Source of the DNA: an uncultured Bacteroidota bacterium
GTDB lineage: Bacteria; Bacteroidota; Bacteroidia; Flavobacteriales; Flavobacteriaceae
DNA length: 27,002 nt
Assembly (NCBI GenBank): GCA_903920835.1
Contig: CAIXNQ010000203.1
Coordinates: forward strand, 1-27,002
Direction of reading: 5' to 3'
This document shows positions 7,513 to 15,002 of this stretch, one piece after another. The notes below the pieces were generated by a model. That model was given only the letters and a program-made list of their open reading frames with translations, made no database searches and was not told the origin of the DNA. Within the stretch, counting starts at the first letter, position 1. Every line of letters starts with the position of its first letter. A program made the translations under genes and the position numbers.

Positions 7513-7869
7513 ATGGGAGCTTTTGTTATTAGCAAACGATTTAACGACGAATACAAGTTTGAATTTCGCTCCAGAAAAGGGAAAACAATTTTAACAAGTA
7601 CCAGTTTTGTTTTAAAATTTGAATGTGAAGATGCTATAAATCTAATAACTAATCTCATTGAAGAATGTGAATTTATTAAAGAAAAGTACCCAAAAGGATT
7701 GTTGGGTTTTAAAGTAATTCTAAACGGAAACCTTGTGGCTTCAAGTCGAAAATACTCGACAGAAATTCGATTATTGAAAGGAATTGAAGAATTTAGAAAA
7801 TACGTATCCACTTCCGAAATTTTAGATTTTTCAATTGATAGTTTTGTTTTTCCGAATGTTGAATTTTAA
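7513..7869 (+). CDS. DUF1508 / YegP-family protein
   Basis: This is a 118-residue protein. The opening MGAFVISKRFNDEYKFEFRS, then KGKTILTS, is the signature of the DUF1508 (YegP) fold, a small alpha/beta domain often in tandem duplicate. A second, poorer copy may cover residues 55-100 (PKGLLGFKVILNGNLVASSR). There is no signal peptide. The function of the family is not established. The gene is 76 bases after rprY and 50 bases before mazG on the same strand; I saw no clear promoter or terminator between these genes. Confidence 0.78.
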   Translation: MGAFVISKRFNDEYKFEFRSRKGKTILTSTSFVLKFECEDAINLITNLIEECEFIKEKYPKGLLGFKVILNGNLVASSRKYSTEIRLLKGIEEFRKYVSTSEILDFSIDSFVFPNVEF

Positions 7870-7919
7870 ATAATAGTAGATTCAAAAACAAATTGTTTTA
7901 TCAGATTACTTCAAAAAAA

Positions 7920-8693
7920 ATGAATTCAAAAACAGAACAAATGCAAGCTTTTGAACGTCTTCTTAATATTATGGACGAATTAAGAGAAAAGTGTCCGTGG
8001 GATAAAAAACAAACCCTAGAAACTTTGCGCCACCTTACAATTGAAGAAACTTATGAATTAAGCGAAGCTATTTTAGACAACAATTTTGATGAAGTAAAAA
8101 AAGAGTTAGGCGACCTATTATTACATATTGTTTTTTATGCCAAAATTGGCAGTGAAAGTGGAGATTTTGATATTGCAGATGTATGTAACACAATTTGCGA
8201 AAAACTTATTTTCCGTCATCCGCATATTTATAGCGATACTGTTGTGAAAGATGAGGATGAAGTGAAACAAAATTGGGAAAAATTAAAACTTAAAGAAGGA
8301 AAAACTTCGGTTCTGGAGGGTGTTCCTAAAAGTTTACCAGCATTAATTAAAGCTAGTCGAATTCAAGATAAAGCCAAAGGGGTAGGATTTGATTGGGAAG
8401 AACCACACCAAGTTTGGGATAAAGTTCAGGAAGAACTAGCCGAATTTCAAGAAGAAGTAGCTTCAGGAGATAAAGTAGCTATGGAAAACGAATTTGGAGA
8501 CGTACTCTTTTCAATGATTAATTATGCTCGGTTTTTAAATATAAACCCAGAAGATGCTTTAGAAAAAACCAATTTAAAATTCATTAAAAGGTTTCAATAT
8601 TTAGAAAGCAAAGCCAAAGAATTAAACAAAAATCTTTCAGAAATGACCCTGTCTGAAATGGATGTTTTTTGGAACGAAGCAAAAAAATTGTAA
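7920..8693 (+). CDS. mazG: Nucleoside triphosphate pyrophosphohydrolase MazG
   Basis: This 257-residue all-alpha NTP-PPase has two MazG repeats. The first has KCPWDKKQTLETLRHLTIEE, YELSEAI and ELGDLLLHIVFYAKI; the second has EELAEFQEEV and NEFGDVLFSMINYARF. The ExxE and ExxD residues coordinate Mg in both halves. It hydrolyses NTPs, including damaged ones, to NMP and pyrophosphate; in E. coli it also affects ppGpp levels. I chose the ATG at 7920, because the upstream TTG extension (7893) adds residues not typical of the family. A hairpin terminator follows at 8728-8785. Confidence 0.93.
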   Translation: MNSKTEQMQAFERLLNIMDELREKCPWDKKQTLETLRHLTIEETYELSEAILDNNFDEVKKELGDLLLHIVFYAKIGSESGDFDIADVCNTICEKLIFRHPHIYSDTVVKDEDEVKQNWEKLKLKEGKTSVLEGVPKSLPALIKASRIQDKAKGVGFDWEEPHQVWDKVQEELAEFQEEVASGDKVAMENEFGDVLFSMINYARFLNINPEDALEKTNLKFIKRFQYLESKAKELNKNLSEMTLSEMDVFWNEAKKL

Positions 8694-8727
8694 ATCAAAA
8701 CCTTTAAATTTACAATTTTTATAAATT

Positions 8728-8787
8728 AAAATCCAACTAGAATTTAAGCACAATTATATTATGACTTAATTTCGAGTTGGATTTTTT
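8728..8787. terminator. Long hairpin between convergent mazG and T9SS cargo gene
   Basis: The arms AAAATCCAACT (8728-8738) and AGTTGGATTTT (8775-8785) are perfect complements, with an inner near-complementary pair (GAATTTAAG and CTTAATTTC). A T-run follows on the plus strand (8782-8787) and AT-rich sequence on the minus strand. It sits between two converging stop codons, so it probably terminates in both directions. Confidence 0.65.
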
Positions 8788-8798
8788 ATAAAATTAAT

Positions 8799-10470
8799 TT
8801 ACTCTTTAATTAATTTTTTTGTAAAATGACTCGTATTGGATTTTATTGTTAAAAAATAAATTCCTGCTGCCAAAGATGAGGTGTTTATATTTATTTCTTT
8901 TTCGAAATCTGAATTTTTTAGATAGACCACTCTTCCATTTAAATCTCTTATTTCAAGCATAGATATTGGATCCTGTTTTGGATTCCCTATGAATAAATTG
9001 TTTGTCATTGGATTTGGAAATACTAAAAAATTATCAGCAGTAAAATCAGAAACATTCAAATCTTGGGTTACACTAAATGTATCAACAAAAAGCCCTTGTG
9101 TTCCTGAAGTATTTACTGGAGAGTTATGCTGAATTCCTATATAATAAATCCCTGATGTTGTTGGTGTGAAAGAATAGTGTTTCAAAATGAATCCAGATGA
9201 ACTAAAGTTATTTTCAGCACCAACAATAGTTGTTTGTCCAGCTGCATTTGGAGCAGTTCCAATAGTAACTTTAAATTTAGAAGCTGCATTAGTTGCAACT
9301 GGAGTCGTAGACGAATAGTTTCTTGCATAAAAATCAATTGCAACTGGAGTGCCTGCTACTAAATTAATTCCGCGTGAAAAAAGCCAACTATCAGTTACAG
9401 TAATATTGTTGCTATATGAATATGCAGTAGTAGTTCCTTGATGAATAAAAGCATCTGGAGTTGTTGGTTTATATAATTTCCAGTTTGATGAAAGATTAGA
9501 AGAATTAGGATTCGACCAACCGATATACGTTGGACCATTCACTGTATCTGCTTCATCAAATCCTGTAGAATATGGAATATCTACTGCGCTAAATTGAGTT
9601 AAAAATGTATATGGACCTTGCCATGCGCTAGATGTACCGCCGCTGCATAATTTCTTTACATAATATTTATAAGCTGTACCTGAAATTAAACCGCTAATAG
9701 CATAAGGTGACGAAACATCATTTACTGTCGTTCCTGAACCTAAACTAAATGAAGACATACCCCACTGAATCGTAACATTTGCATTACTGTTCCAATTGAA
9801 TTGAGCTGTATTTTGAGTAATGTTTGTTGCAGATAAATCTGTAGGCCTTGTGCATGAAGTTGGAACACCAAATCTTGTCTCAGGACGATAATTTGAAGAG
9901 ACAACATTTGCAGGCGGTGCAATTAAATCTGTTTGACCTATTAATCCGTTTGTTAAAGCTAAATTGCAAGAGGCGGTATTTCCTGTCGTAGCAACTGTCC
10001 CTGTATTTTGATAATCAAATGCAACATAAATACCACCTCCTGTATATGTAAATCCTGTGCCATTAACAAATGGAAAATCAACTGTTCCGATTGCTGCAGG
10101 AATTGTAATATTACTATTGCTCACAGTAGTCATTGTAGAAATTGCCGTACTCCAAACTGTACTTTTGTTGTTTACAGTATCTGTAGTGTTTTGTAGATAA
10201 ACTACAAAAGTTCCAGTTGTCGGAATGTTTTGTGCTAAAATGTATTTAAAACCAAGTGAATTAATTATGGAGCCATTTGGAAAACCAGCTGTTAACATTT
10301 CTGATGCAGTAATTAACCAAATACTCCGATTGTAATTTTTAGAACCTTGAGGTGCACGACCATTTGGTGAAGAAATTGATCCATCTGAACCTATTAATGT
10401 ATAAATGTCTGATTGTGCTCTCGCAAAAGAAATCATTAATATAAAAATAAGGAGTATTTTTTTTTTTCAT
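8799..10470 (-). pseudogene. T9SS cargo protein (FnIII, jelly-roll/adhesin-like, type A sorting domain), frameshifted in a poly(A) tract at the start
   Basis: The uninterrupted frame begins only at ATG 10436 (545 residues: MISFARAQSD). Upstream in the same frame are codons for ILLIFIL preceded by AAA codons, but the ATG at 10468-10470 is separated from them by 11 A residues, one too many; in-frame the run is preceded by TGA. With ten A residues the start would read MKKKILLIFILMISFARAQ, a textbook signal peptide. Residue positions below use the 545-residue frame: an unassigned N-terminal beta domain (about 8-190), a fibronectin III-like domain (about 192-285), a jelly-roll/cleaved-adhesin-like domain (about 287-455) and a T9SS type A sorting domain from about 465 (FPNPMTNNLFIG to the terminal KKLIKE). 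As written the protein would lack export. It could be phase-variable, rescued by slippage, a true pseudogene, or a base-count error in the homopolymer. Confidence 0.8.
10457..10467 (-). repeat. A11 homopolymer immediately after the start codon
   Basis: Eleven T residues on the plus strand read as A11 directly after ATG (10468-10470) on the minus strand. The length modulo 3 decides whether the start codon is in frame with the rest of the T9SS cargo gene; 10 or 13 would be in frame, 11 is not. Runs of this length are prone to replication and transcription slippage. Confidence 0.9.
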
Positions 10471-10697
10471 AGATTTTAATTTTATGTTTTTAAATTATTT
10501 CGAGTAAAATTAATTAATTTTTTTGATAATTAAATTGTTTGTTTTTATTTATTTTAATTTCAAAAACATTCTTTCTTAAATCATCTTAATTGAATAATTC
10601 ACATCTAAATATTGAATAATCTTTAGCGACTATTTATACTAAACAAAACTATATCATTTTAAAGAAAATCCAAATATCTCAATCTACATTATTACTC

Positions 10698-10728
10698 AAA
10701 AAAAGGGCTGACCGAAGTCAACCCTTTT
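10698..10728 (-). terminator. Intrinsic terminator of the upstream T9SS cargo gene
   Basis: On the minus strand the stem AAAAGGGTTGAC/GTCAGCCCTTTT (one T-G pair) closes a TTCG tetraloop and runs into seven T residues. It begins 23 bases after the stop codon of the gene at 10751-12346. Confidence 0.88.
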
Positions 10729-10750
10729 AAATAATTACATGATGTGAAGT

Positions 10751-12346
10751 TTATTCTTTGATAAGTTTTTTCACTTCTTTTAAATTCCCATCTGAGATTG
10801 AAACTAAATAAACACCTTGACTAAGGAAAGAAACATCATAAGTAGAAGCATATTTCAGTACACTAATTACCTTTCCATTCATATCAGTGATTTTAATTTC
10901 AGCTTTTGAAGTATCAAATTTTTCGCTCAATTTCAATTCAAATGTTGATTTTACAGGGTTTGGGCTAATTAAAAATAAACCACTAACCAAATCAAATTGA
11001 TTGTTACTTAAAGAAGATGTGATAGTAATGTTATCAACTAAAATACCTCCTTGTTGTGCTGTAGTTTGAAGTACAGCAGTAGAATTAAATCCTAAATAAT
11101 AAGTACCATCTGCTGGTACAGTATAAGGAGAGGTTTGCATAGTATAAGTTGTGCTTGTTACAGTATTATGATTTTTAACTACAGTTGCCATTCCTGCTGC
11201 GGTTTTTACAGTTCCTATTGCAGATTTTAATTTATTTACACTCGTAGTTCCTGCTGCATTATATTTTCTGAAATAATAATTGATTGTCAAAATTTCACCA
11301 GCAGTAACTTTAATTCCGTTTGTAAATAACCAAGCATCAGTTGCGGCAGTTGTAGAACCTAAACAAGCAGCAAATTTAGTACCTTCTTGTGCTAAAGTTG
11401 TGCCAGAGAATTGACCCCAAGAGCCACCACCAGCAGCTGTTGAAGGTAAAGTACTAAAGCCACCAGCGCCAAGACCGGTAGTTTCAAAACCATAAGCATA
11501 AGGAGCAACGGCAATTGTAACAGCTCCAAAAGGTCCTATCCATTCGCTACCACAACTACTTCTAACATAAAAATCATAAGCTGTGTTTGGAATTAAACCA
11601 GAAGCAGTAAAAGAATTTGTTGTTGATGTACCCGTAGCAGTTGATGGTGTAAATCCAGTAACATCATATGCAATATCATAACCAGTTGCACCTGCTACTG
11701 CGGTCCAGTTTACAGTTGCAGTAGTTGTTGTCACAGTGCTTGTCATTGGTCTGTTTGGTGCTAAACAAGTATTGTTATTCACAACCATTATATTATCTAA
11801 AGATAACAAAAACATATCAGTTGAAAAGTTTTGAAATGCAATGTAAACAGTTTGTCCAGCAAAATTAGAAAGATCAATTGATCTTCTTGTCCATGTTGTG
11901 TTCTCGCCAGAAGTTCCTGTTGTTCCATCTCCTTGAGTGAAAAGTGGAGTAACAAAGTCGGCAACTGTATTTCCTGTTGAAGATACATAAACATTATAAG
12001 AATCTCTGTAGGTAGCATCGTATGCTCTCGCATCCCAATATAAAACCGTTGAACCACTAGCAGGTATTGCTATTCCTGGAGAAACTAAATAATCATTTGA
12101 AGTTCCTGCAGTAGAGTACCAAGATGTACTTTTAGCAACGTGATTGTTAAACTCTTCTAAAGAATTAACCCACGCGTCTGTAATTGTACTTACACCAGCG
12201 TTTGGTGTTAATCCATCTTCGTTATACAACGTCCATCCAGATATTCCAGGACCAATTCCGTCAAAGTTTTCGCTGAAAACAACTTGACTGTTAGCCGTAA
12301 AGCTAAATGCAGTAAATACTGCACACAATAGTAATAATTTTTTCAT
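10751..12346 (-). CDS. T9SS cargo protein: cleaved-adhesin-like, FnIII and type A sorting domains
   Basis: This 531-residue secreted protein has a clear signal peptide (MKKLLLLCAVFTAFSFTANS). An adhesin/MAM-like beta-sandwich (about 22-190, FSENFDGIGPGISGWTLY) is followed by a fibronectin III domain (about 190-275, ATVNWTAVAGATGYDIAY), a second jelly-roll (about 280-440, with TDAWLFTNGIKVTAGE) and a T9SS type A sorting domain from about 450 (FLISPNPVKSTFEL to KKLIKE). It is exported by Sec and then by T9SS to the surface. The FnIII, second jelly-roll and sorting parts are paralogous to the neighbouring gene at 8799-10470. I chose the ATG at 12346 because it opens the signal peptide; the TTG at 12376 would add ten unneeded residues. 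The ligand is unknown. Confidence 0.87.
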   Translation of the reverse strand: MKKLLLLCAVFTAFSFTANSQVVFSENFDGIGPGISGWTLYNEDGLTPNAGVSTITDAWVNSLEEFNNHVAKSTSWYSTAGTSNDYLVSPGIAIPASGSTVLYWDARAYDATYRDSYNVYVSSTGNTVADFVTPLFTQGDGTTGTSGENTTWTRRSIDLSNFAGQTVYIAFQNFSTDMFLLSLDNIMVVNNNTCLAPNRPMTSTVTTTTATVNWTAVAGATGYDIAYDVTGFTPSTATGTSTTNSFTASGLIPNTAYDFYVRSSCGSEWIGPFGAVTIAVAPYAYGFETTGLGAGGFSTLPSTAAGGGSWGQFSGTTLAQEGTKFAACLGSTTAATDAWLFTNGIKVTAGEILTINYYFRKYNAAGTTSVNKLKSAIGTVKTAAGMATVVKNHNTVTSTTYTMQTSPYTVPADGTYYLGFNSTAVLQTTAQQGGILVDNITITSSLSNNQFDLVSGLFLISPNPVKSTFELKLSEKFDTSKAEIKITDMNGKVISVLKYASTYDVSFLSQGVYLVSISDGNLKEVKKLIKE

Positions 12347-12373
12347 AAGAAATATTTTTTTTAAAATTTTAGA

Positions 12374-12381
12374 CAAAAATA
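12374..12381 (-). promoter_or_regulatory. Possible -7 box of the 10751-12346 gene
   Basis: TATTTTTG on the minus strand fits TAnnTTTG and lies 27 bases before the ATG, the same offset as at the OmpA gene. No clear TTTG -33 box is present at the expected distance. Confidence 0.4.
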
Positions 12382-12524
12382 AGAAACTAAAATGAAATAT
12401 GGAAAAATTTAACTTTAAATCAATTTATATCAAAAAATCTACATAATTAAAAACTTTAGATTTTTTATATATCTAGGTGCTTTATTTTGACTGTTCATAA
12501 ACTTATTGCTTGTTATAATGAAAA

Positions 12525-12618
12525 CTAGAGGTAATTGTCCCGACGAAAGCTCAGCAACACTTTTCCAAAAGGAGGTGCTATATTATAATCTTAAATTTCA
12601 GATACAGATTACCTCTAG
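12525..12618 (+). ncRNA. SAM-I-family riboswitch-like element, probably degenerate
   Basis: A closing stem CTAGAGGTAAT (12525-12535) pairs perfectly with ATTACCTCTAG (12608-12618). Between them lie CCCGACGAAAGCTCAGCAAC (12539-12558) and GGTGCTA (12574-12580). These resemble the SAM-I core elements CCCgaUGAAgCCtcaGCAACC and GGUGCUAA in order and spacing, with a short stem-like insert between them where P3 would be. The 5' P2/kink-turn strand (GGAGGGAc in SAM-I) appears shortened or lost. The element is followed 37 bases later by a decayed metF fragment, which supports a methionine context. There is no obvious intact gene for it to control now. A natural compact variant is also possible. Confidence 0.55.
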
Positions 12619-12654
12619 AATTTTTCTCTTTTGAAGGCGCAAAATTTCCCGTAA

Positions 12655-12852
12655 CTTTATAGTGTAGAAATCCCCAACGAATAAATTATGGAAATAGTAA
12701 AAGCTAAAGACAACGACCACGTGATACAAATCGGAATCAAATGGTGCATCAAGCAAAGTAGGGAACTTGTTGCTGTTGGAATTCCGGTGTTGCATTATTA
12801 TTCTAAGTGAAAATCCGAAAATATCAAATCCATAGCAAAAGAAATTTTCTGA
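12655..12852 (+). pseudogene. metF: Remnant of metF (methylenetetrahydrofolate reductase) 3' end
   Basis: The frame containing ATG 12688 reads VEIPNE, stop (12682-12684), then MEIVKAKDNDHVIQIGIKWC, IKQSRELVAVGIPVLHYYSK, a stop (12808-12810), and then KSENIKSIAKEIF with its own stop at 12850-12852. This matches my recollection of the C-terminus of Bacteroidetes MetF (IGIEWCIQQSKELLAAG, VPVLHYYSMGKSENIK). Where the family has Met-Gly before KSEN, the sequence has AAG TGA, a local decay. About 65 residues out of roughly 318 remain, so the enzyme (NAD(P)H- or FAD-dependent reduction of 5,10-CH2-THF to 5-methyl-THF) is not made here. An intact metF presumably lies elsewhere. The family call is from memory of the motif, not a search. 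Confidence 0.7.
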
Positions 12853-12914
12853 TGGCATTGAAATAAAAATAATTCTTATTCGCCGTTGGAAGTAACCTTT
12901 TTATTGAATCAATT

Positions 12915-13955
12915 TTATTGATAGCTAATTTTGCGAACAAAATTAGCTAAAGCTTTTCCATTTTTACTTAAAAAGAAGGTAGCTTTTGTCCAGTTTTGCT
13001 TTGCATCATAGTCATATTTAAAGAAAAATGATTGGAGTAATTGTTCACCAAAATCATTATCGTAAAAATCAATTTGATTAATATTACTATCGGTATCATA
13101 ATGATATATTGTCTTACAGGTGAAAATAAAAGTAGTATCATTTTCAATTTCGGGATGAATATGTTTTTCGATAAATTCTAGTTTCCCTTCGGAATTTAAA
13201 TGATAAAATTCTTCTTCTTGGAACTTATTATTTCTGAAGCTCTGGTATTTGTAAATTCGATTTTTGTCATCATAAAAATAGCAAAACTTGTCTAAAACAG
13301 GTTTTTTATATTGCTCATTTTCGCTAATCTGTTCTCTTGATACAATTCTGCCTTTTTCATCATATCGAAATCGAATAATTACCGGATGAATGGTATCAAT
13401 TTTAGTGTCAATATGAAGTGTATCAGCATATTTCAAAGAATCTAAACGATTGTTTTTTACCCAGTAGTGAAAGAACTTTTGGTTAACATCATAGATTTTA
13501 CCATCTATCGTTAGTTGACGTTCTTCAAGTGTAGATAAAGGAGGATTGGATAAAAAGTTAGGATAGGAATAAACTTGAACGTTTTTCAAATTGTTAGGCA
13601 TTAACTTTGGTTGAACACCAAATGTTTCAGGACTTTCATTTAAGATTCCATTTTCCAATTGTGTTACTCTGTACCCTCTGAGTTTTCCGCTATTTTCAAA
13701 GCTTTCAAAAGAATGTAGTTCCATTCGTTCTTCGGTTAAACCGTTAGAAGCATATTGAATCATTAAAGGATTATAGCTGCTAAAAAATGGATTGCATTTA
13801 TTCAATAAAGTAGCTACGTCTTGATTATCATCATTACCAATGATTTCAAAAGAAATTGATACTGATTTAACAGCTCCTTTTAGATTTCTCCTTTGTAAAT
13901 CATTTTGAGAAAAAACCGGATGAATTGCCAATAGAAAAATGAATAATCTAATCAT
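12915..13955 (-). CDS. Secreted YD-repeat-like protein, paralogue of its upstream neighbour
   Basis: This 346-residue protein has a signal peptide (MIRLFIFLLAIHPVFSQ). The mature start NDLQRRNLKGAVKSVSISFE resembles FSLKGKVKNLVIIV in the gene at 13948-14964. The body has several Tyr/Asp-Glu-x-Gly motifs (RFRYDEKGRIVSREQ; HLNSEGKLEFIEK; YYDTD-like stretches) reminiscent of YD/RHS-type or MORN-like beta repeats of Bacteroidetes periplasmic proteins. I do not recognise a specific function. The ATG at 13955 overlaps the upstream stop by 8 bases (ATGATTAG), the same coupling pattern as at 1949-1956. The extension to 13976 would disrupt the signal peptide. It is the last gene of the minus-strand hpt-adk-obgE cluster. 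Confidence 0.72.
   Translation of the reverse strand: MIRLFIFLLAIHPVFSQNDLQRRNLKGAVKSVSISFEIIGNDDNQDVATLLNKCNPFFSSYNPLMIQYASNGLTEERMELHSFESFENSGKLRGYRVTQLENGILNESPETFGVQPKLMPNNLKNVQVYSYPNFLSNPPLSTLEERQLTIDGKIYDVNQKFFHYWVKNNRLDSLKYADTLHIDTKIDTIHPVIIRFRYDEKGRIVSREQISENEQYKKPVLDKFCYFYDDKNRIYKYQSFRNNKFQEEEFYHLNSEGKLEFIEKHIHPEIENDTTFIFTCKTIYHYDTDSNINQIDFYDNDFGEQLLQSFFFKYDYDAKQNWTKATFFLSKNGKALANFVRKISYQ
12922..12949 (-). terminator. Perfect 12-bp UUCG hairpin at the 3' end of the coding region
   Basis: TAGCTAATTTTG (minus strand, 12938-12949) and CAAAATTAGCTA (12922-12933) enclose TTCG. The stem lies inside the last codons of the secreted protein gene and ends 5 bases before its stop codon. What follows is AT-rich but not a clean T-run, so this may be a terminator overlapping the gene or a 3' mRNA-stabilising hairpin. 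Confidence 0.5.
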
Positions 13956-14964
13956 AATATAGAATTTTTCGCTCAATTAAAATGGTTTCGTTTGGTTCTG
14001 AAGTGGAGTTGTATTTTAAGGAAGTCCAATTTCCATTGGAATCCAATTCATAGGTATAAGAGTTGGTTTCAATTTTCCCCGATTTGAATTGAATTATTGT
14101 TTTGGATATTAGATTATGATCTTGAAAATAAACTGTTTTGATAGATTTATTAGTTTCTATAGTAATTTTACTTTTTTCGCCATTGGCGTTATATTCAATC
14201 TTTGAGGAAAATAATAACTTGTCTGCTGTCATTGTTTCGCTGGTGGGAAGATTTTTTGCATTGTATAAAATTTCGCTGACAATCGTCGTTTTTTTGTAGG
14301 GTCTGCCAATGGACTGTGCTAAATCATATAAATCGTTATTTTCTGATATTTTGATGAGATTATTGTGGGAATCATATTCGTAAAAATGTTCATTGGAGAT
14401 TACTTTAGCCACGGTGTCATTTCCTGTAACCGATTGATATTCTGTTTTTTTTATAATATTTTGAGCAGAGTTATACTCATTTTCAATAAAATAAGTATCT
14501 GTAGAACTAAAATCACTTCCTGCGTTGTTTATAAATTTTCTTTTAATGAGATTTCCTTGTTCATCAAAGGAGTAATAATTCATCATCGAATTGGAATTCA
14601 AAAGTGTTGAAATGCTCTTTATTTTTCCATTATCCCAAAAGGTTAAAGTATCTCTATTGGCGTATTGCGTTGGTATATAAAGTGGACCGTCAATACTTCC
14701 TCTTGTTGATAATTTTCCAGATCGATCAAATTGGTAATCGCTCGCAAACCATTTACTTTTTTTATAAGCACCAGCAGGCGGGTTTTGATAACAATTGGAA
14801 ACTATAATTACTAAATTTTTGACTTTCCCTTTTAAAGAAAAATCAAGCAAATTATAATTGTCTTCAGGCAAATTTTCCTTAATTAGATTTTTTACTTCTT
14901 CATTTTGTGCAAAAGTCGCTGTACTAATGAAAAGAAATGATATCAAAAAAAAAAGTTTTTTCAT
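13948..14964 (-). CDS. Secreted YD-repeat-like protein
   Basis: This 338-residue protein starts MKKLFFLISFLFISTATFAQ, a good Sec signal peptide. The mature part has repeated YxxxGNLI/YDSHNNLIK-type motifs (SFDEQGNLIKRKF; YEYDSHNNLIKISENNDL; YELDSNGNWTSLKYN), typical of YD-repeat-like beta proteins. It is a paralogue of the next gene (about the same length, similar N-terminal LKGKVK and LKGAVK motifs). I chose the ATG at 14964; the 14970 start would be TTG two codons earlier. It starts 38 bases after the obgE stop, with no terminator in between, so it may be read from the obgE transcript. Function unknown. Confidence 0.75.
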   Translation of the reverse strand: MKKLFFLISFLFISTATFAQNEEVKNLIKENLPEDNYNLLDFSLKGKVKNLVIIVSNCYQNPPAGAYKKSKWFASDYQFDRSGKLSTRGSIDGPLYIPTQYANRDTLTFWDNGKIKSISTLLNSNSMMNYYSFDEQGNLIKRKFINNAGSDFSSTDTYFIENEYNSAQNIIKKTEYQSVTGNDTVAKVISNEHFYEYDSHNNLIKISENNDLYDLAQSIGRPYKKTTIVSEILYNAKNLPTSETMTADKLLFSSKIEYNANGEKSKITIETNKSIKTVYFQDHNLISKTIIQFKSGKIETNSYTYELDSNGNWTSLKYNSTSEPNETILIERKILYYD

Positions 14965-15002
14965 TTTCAATGAAGAATTAAATTTAATTATAGATTGGTT
15001 AT

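Noticed and set aside
8799..10436. Accepting ATG 10436 as the true start of the downstream T9SS cargo gene
   Set aside because: It would cut the signal peptide in half, while the upstream codons continue it up to the poly(A) tract; the frameshift explanation fits better.
12598..12858. 86-residue open frame on the minus strand in the gene-poor stretch
   Set aside because: It is antisense to the metF remnant, whose plus-strand translation carries recognisable MetF motifs; no start context or homology is seen for the minus frame.
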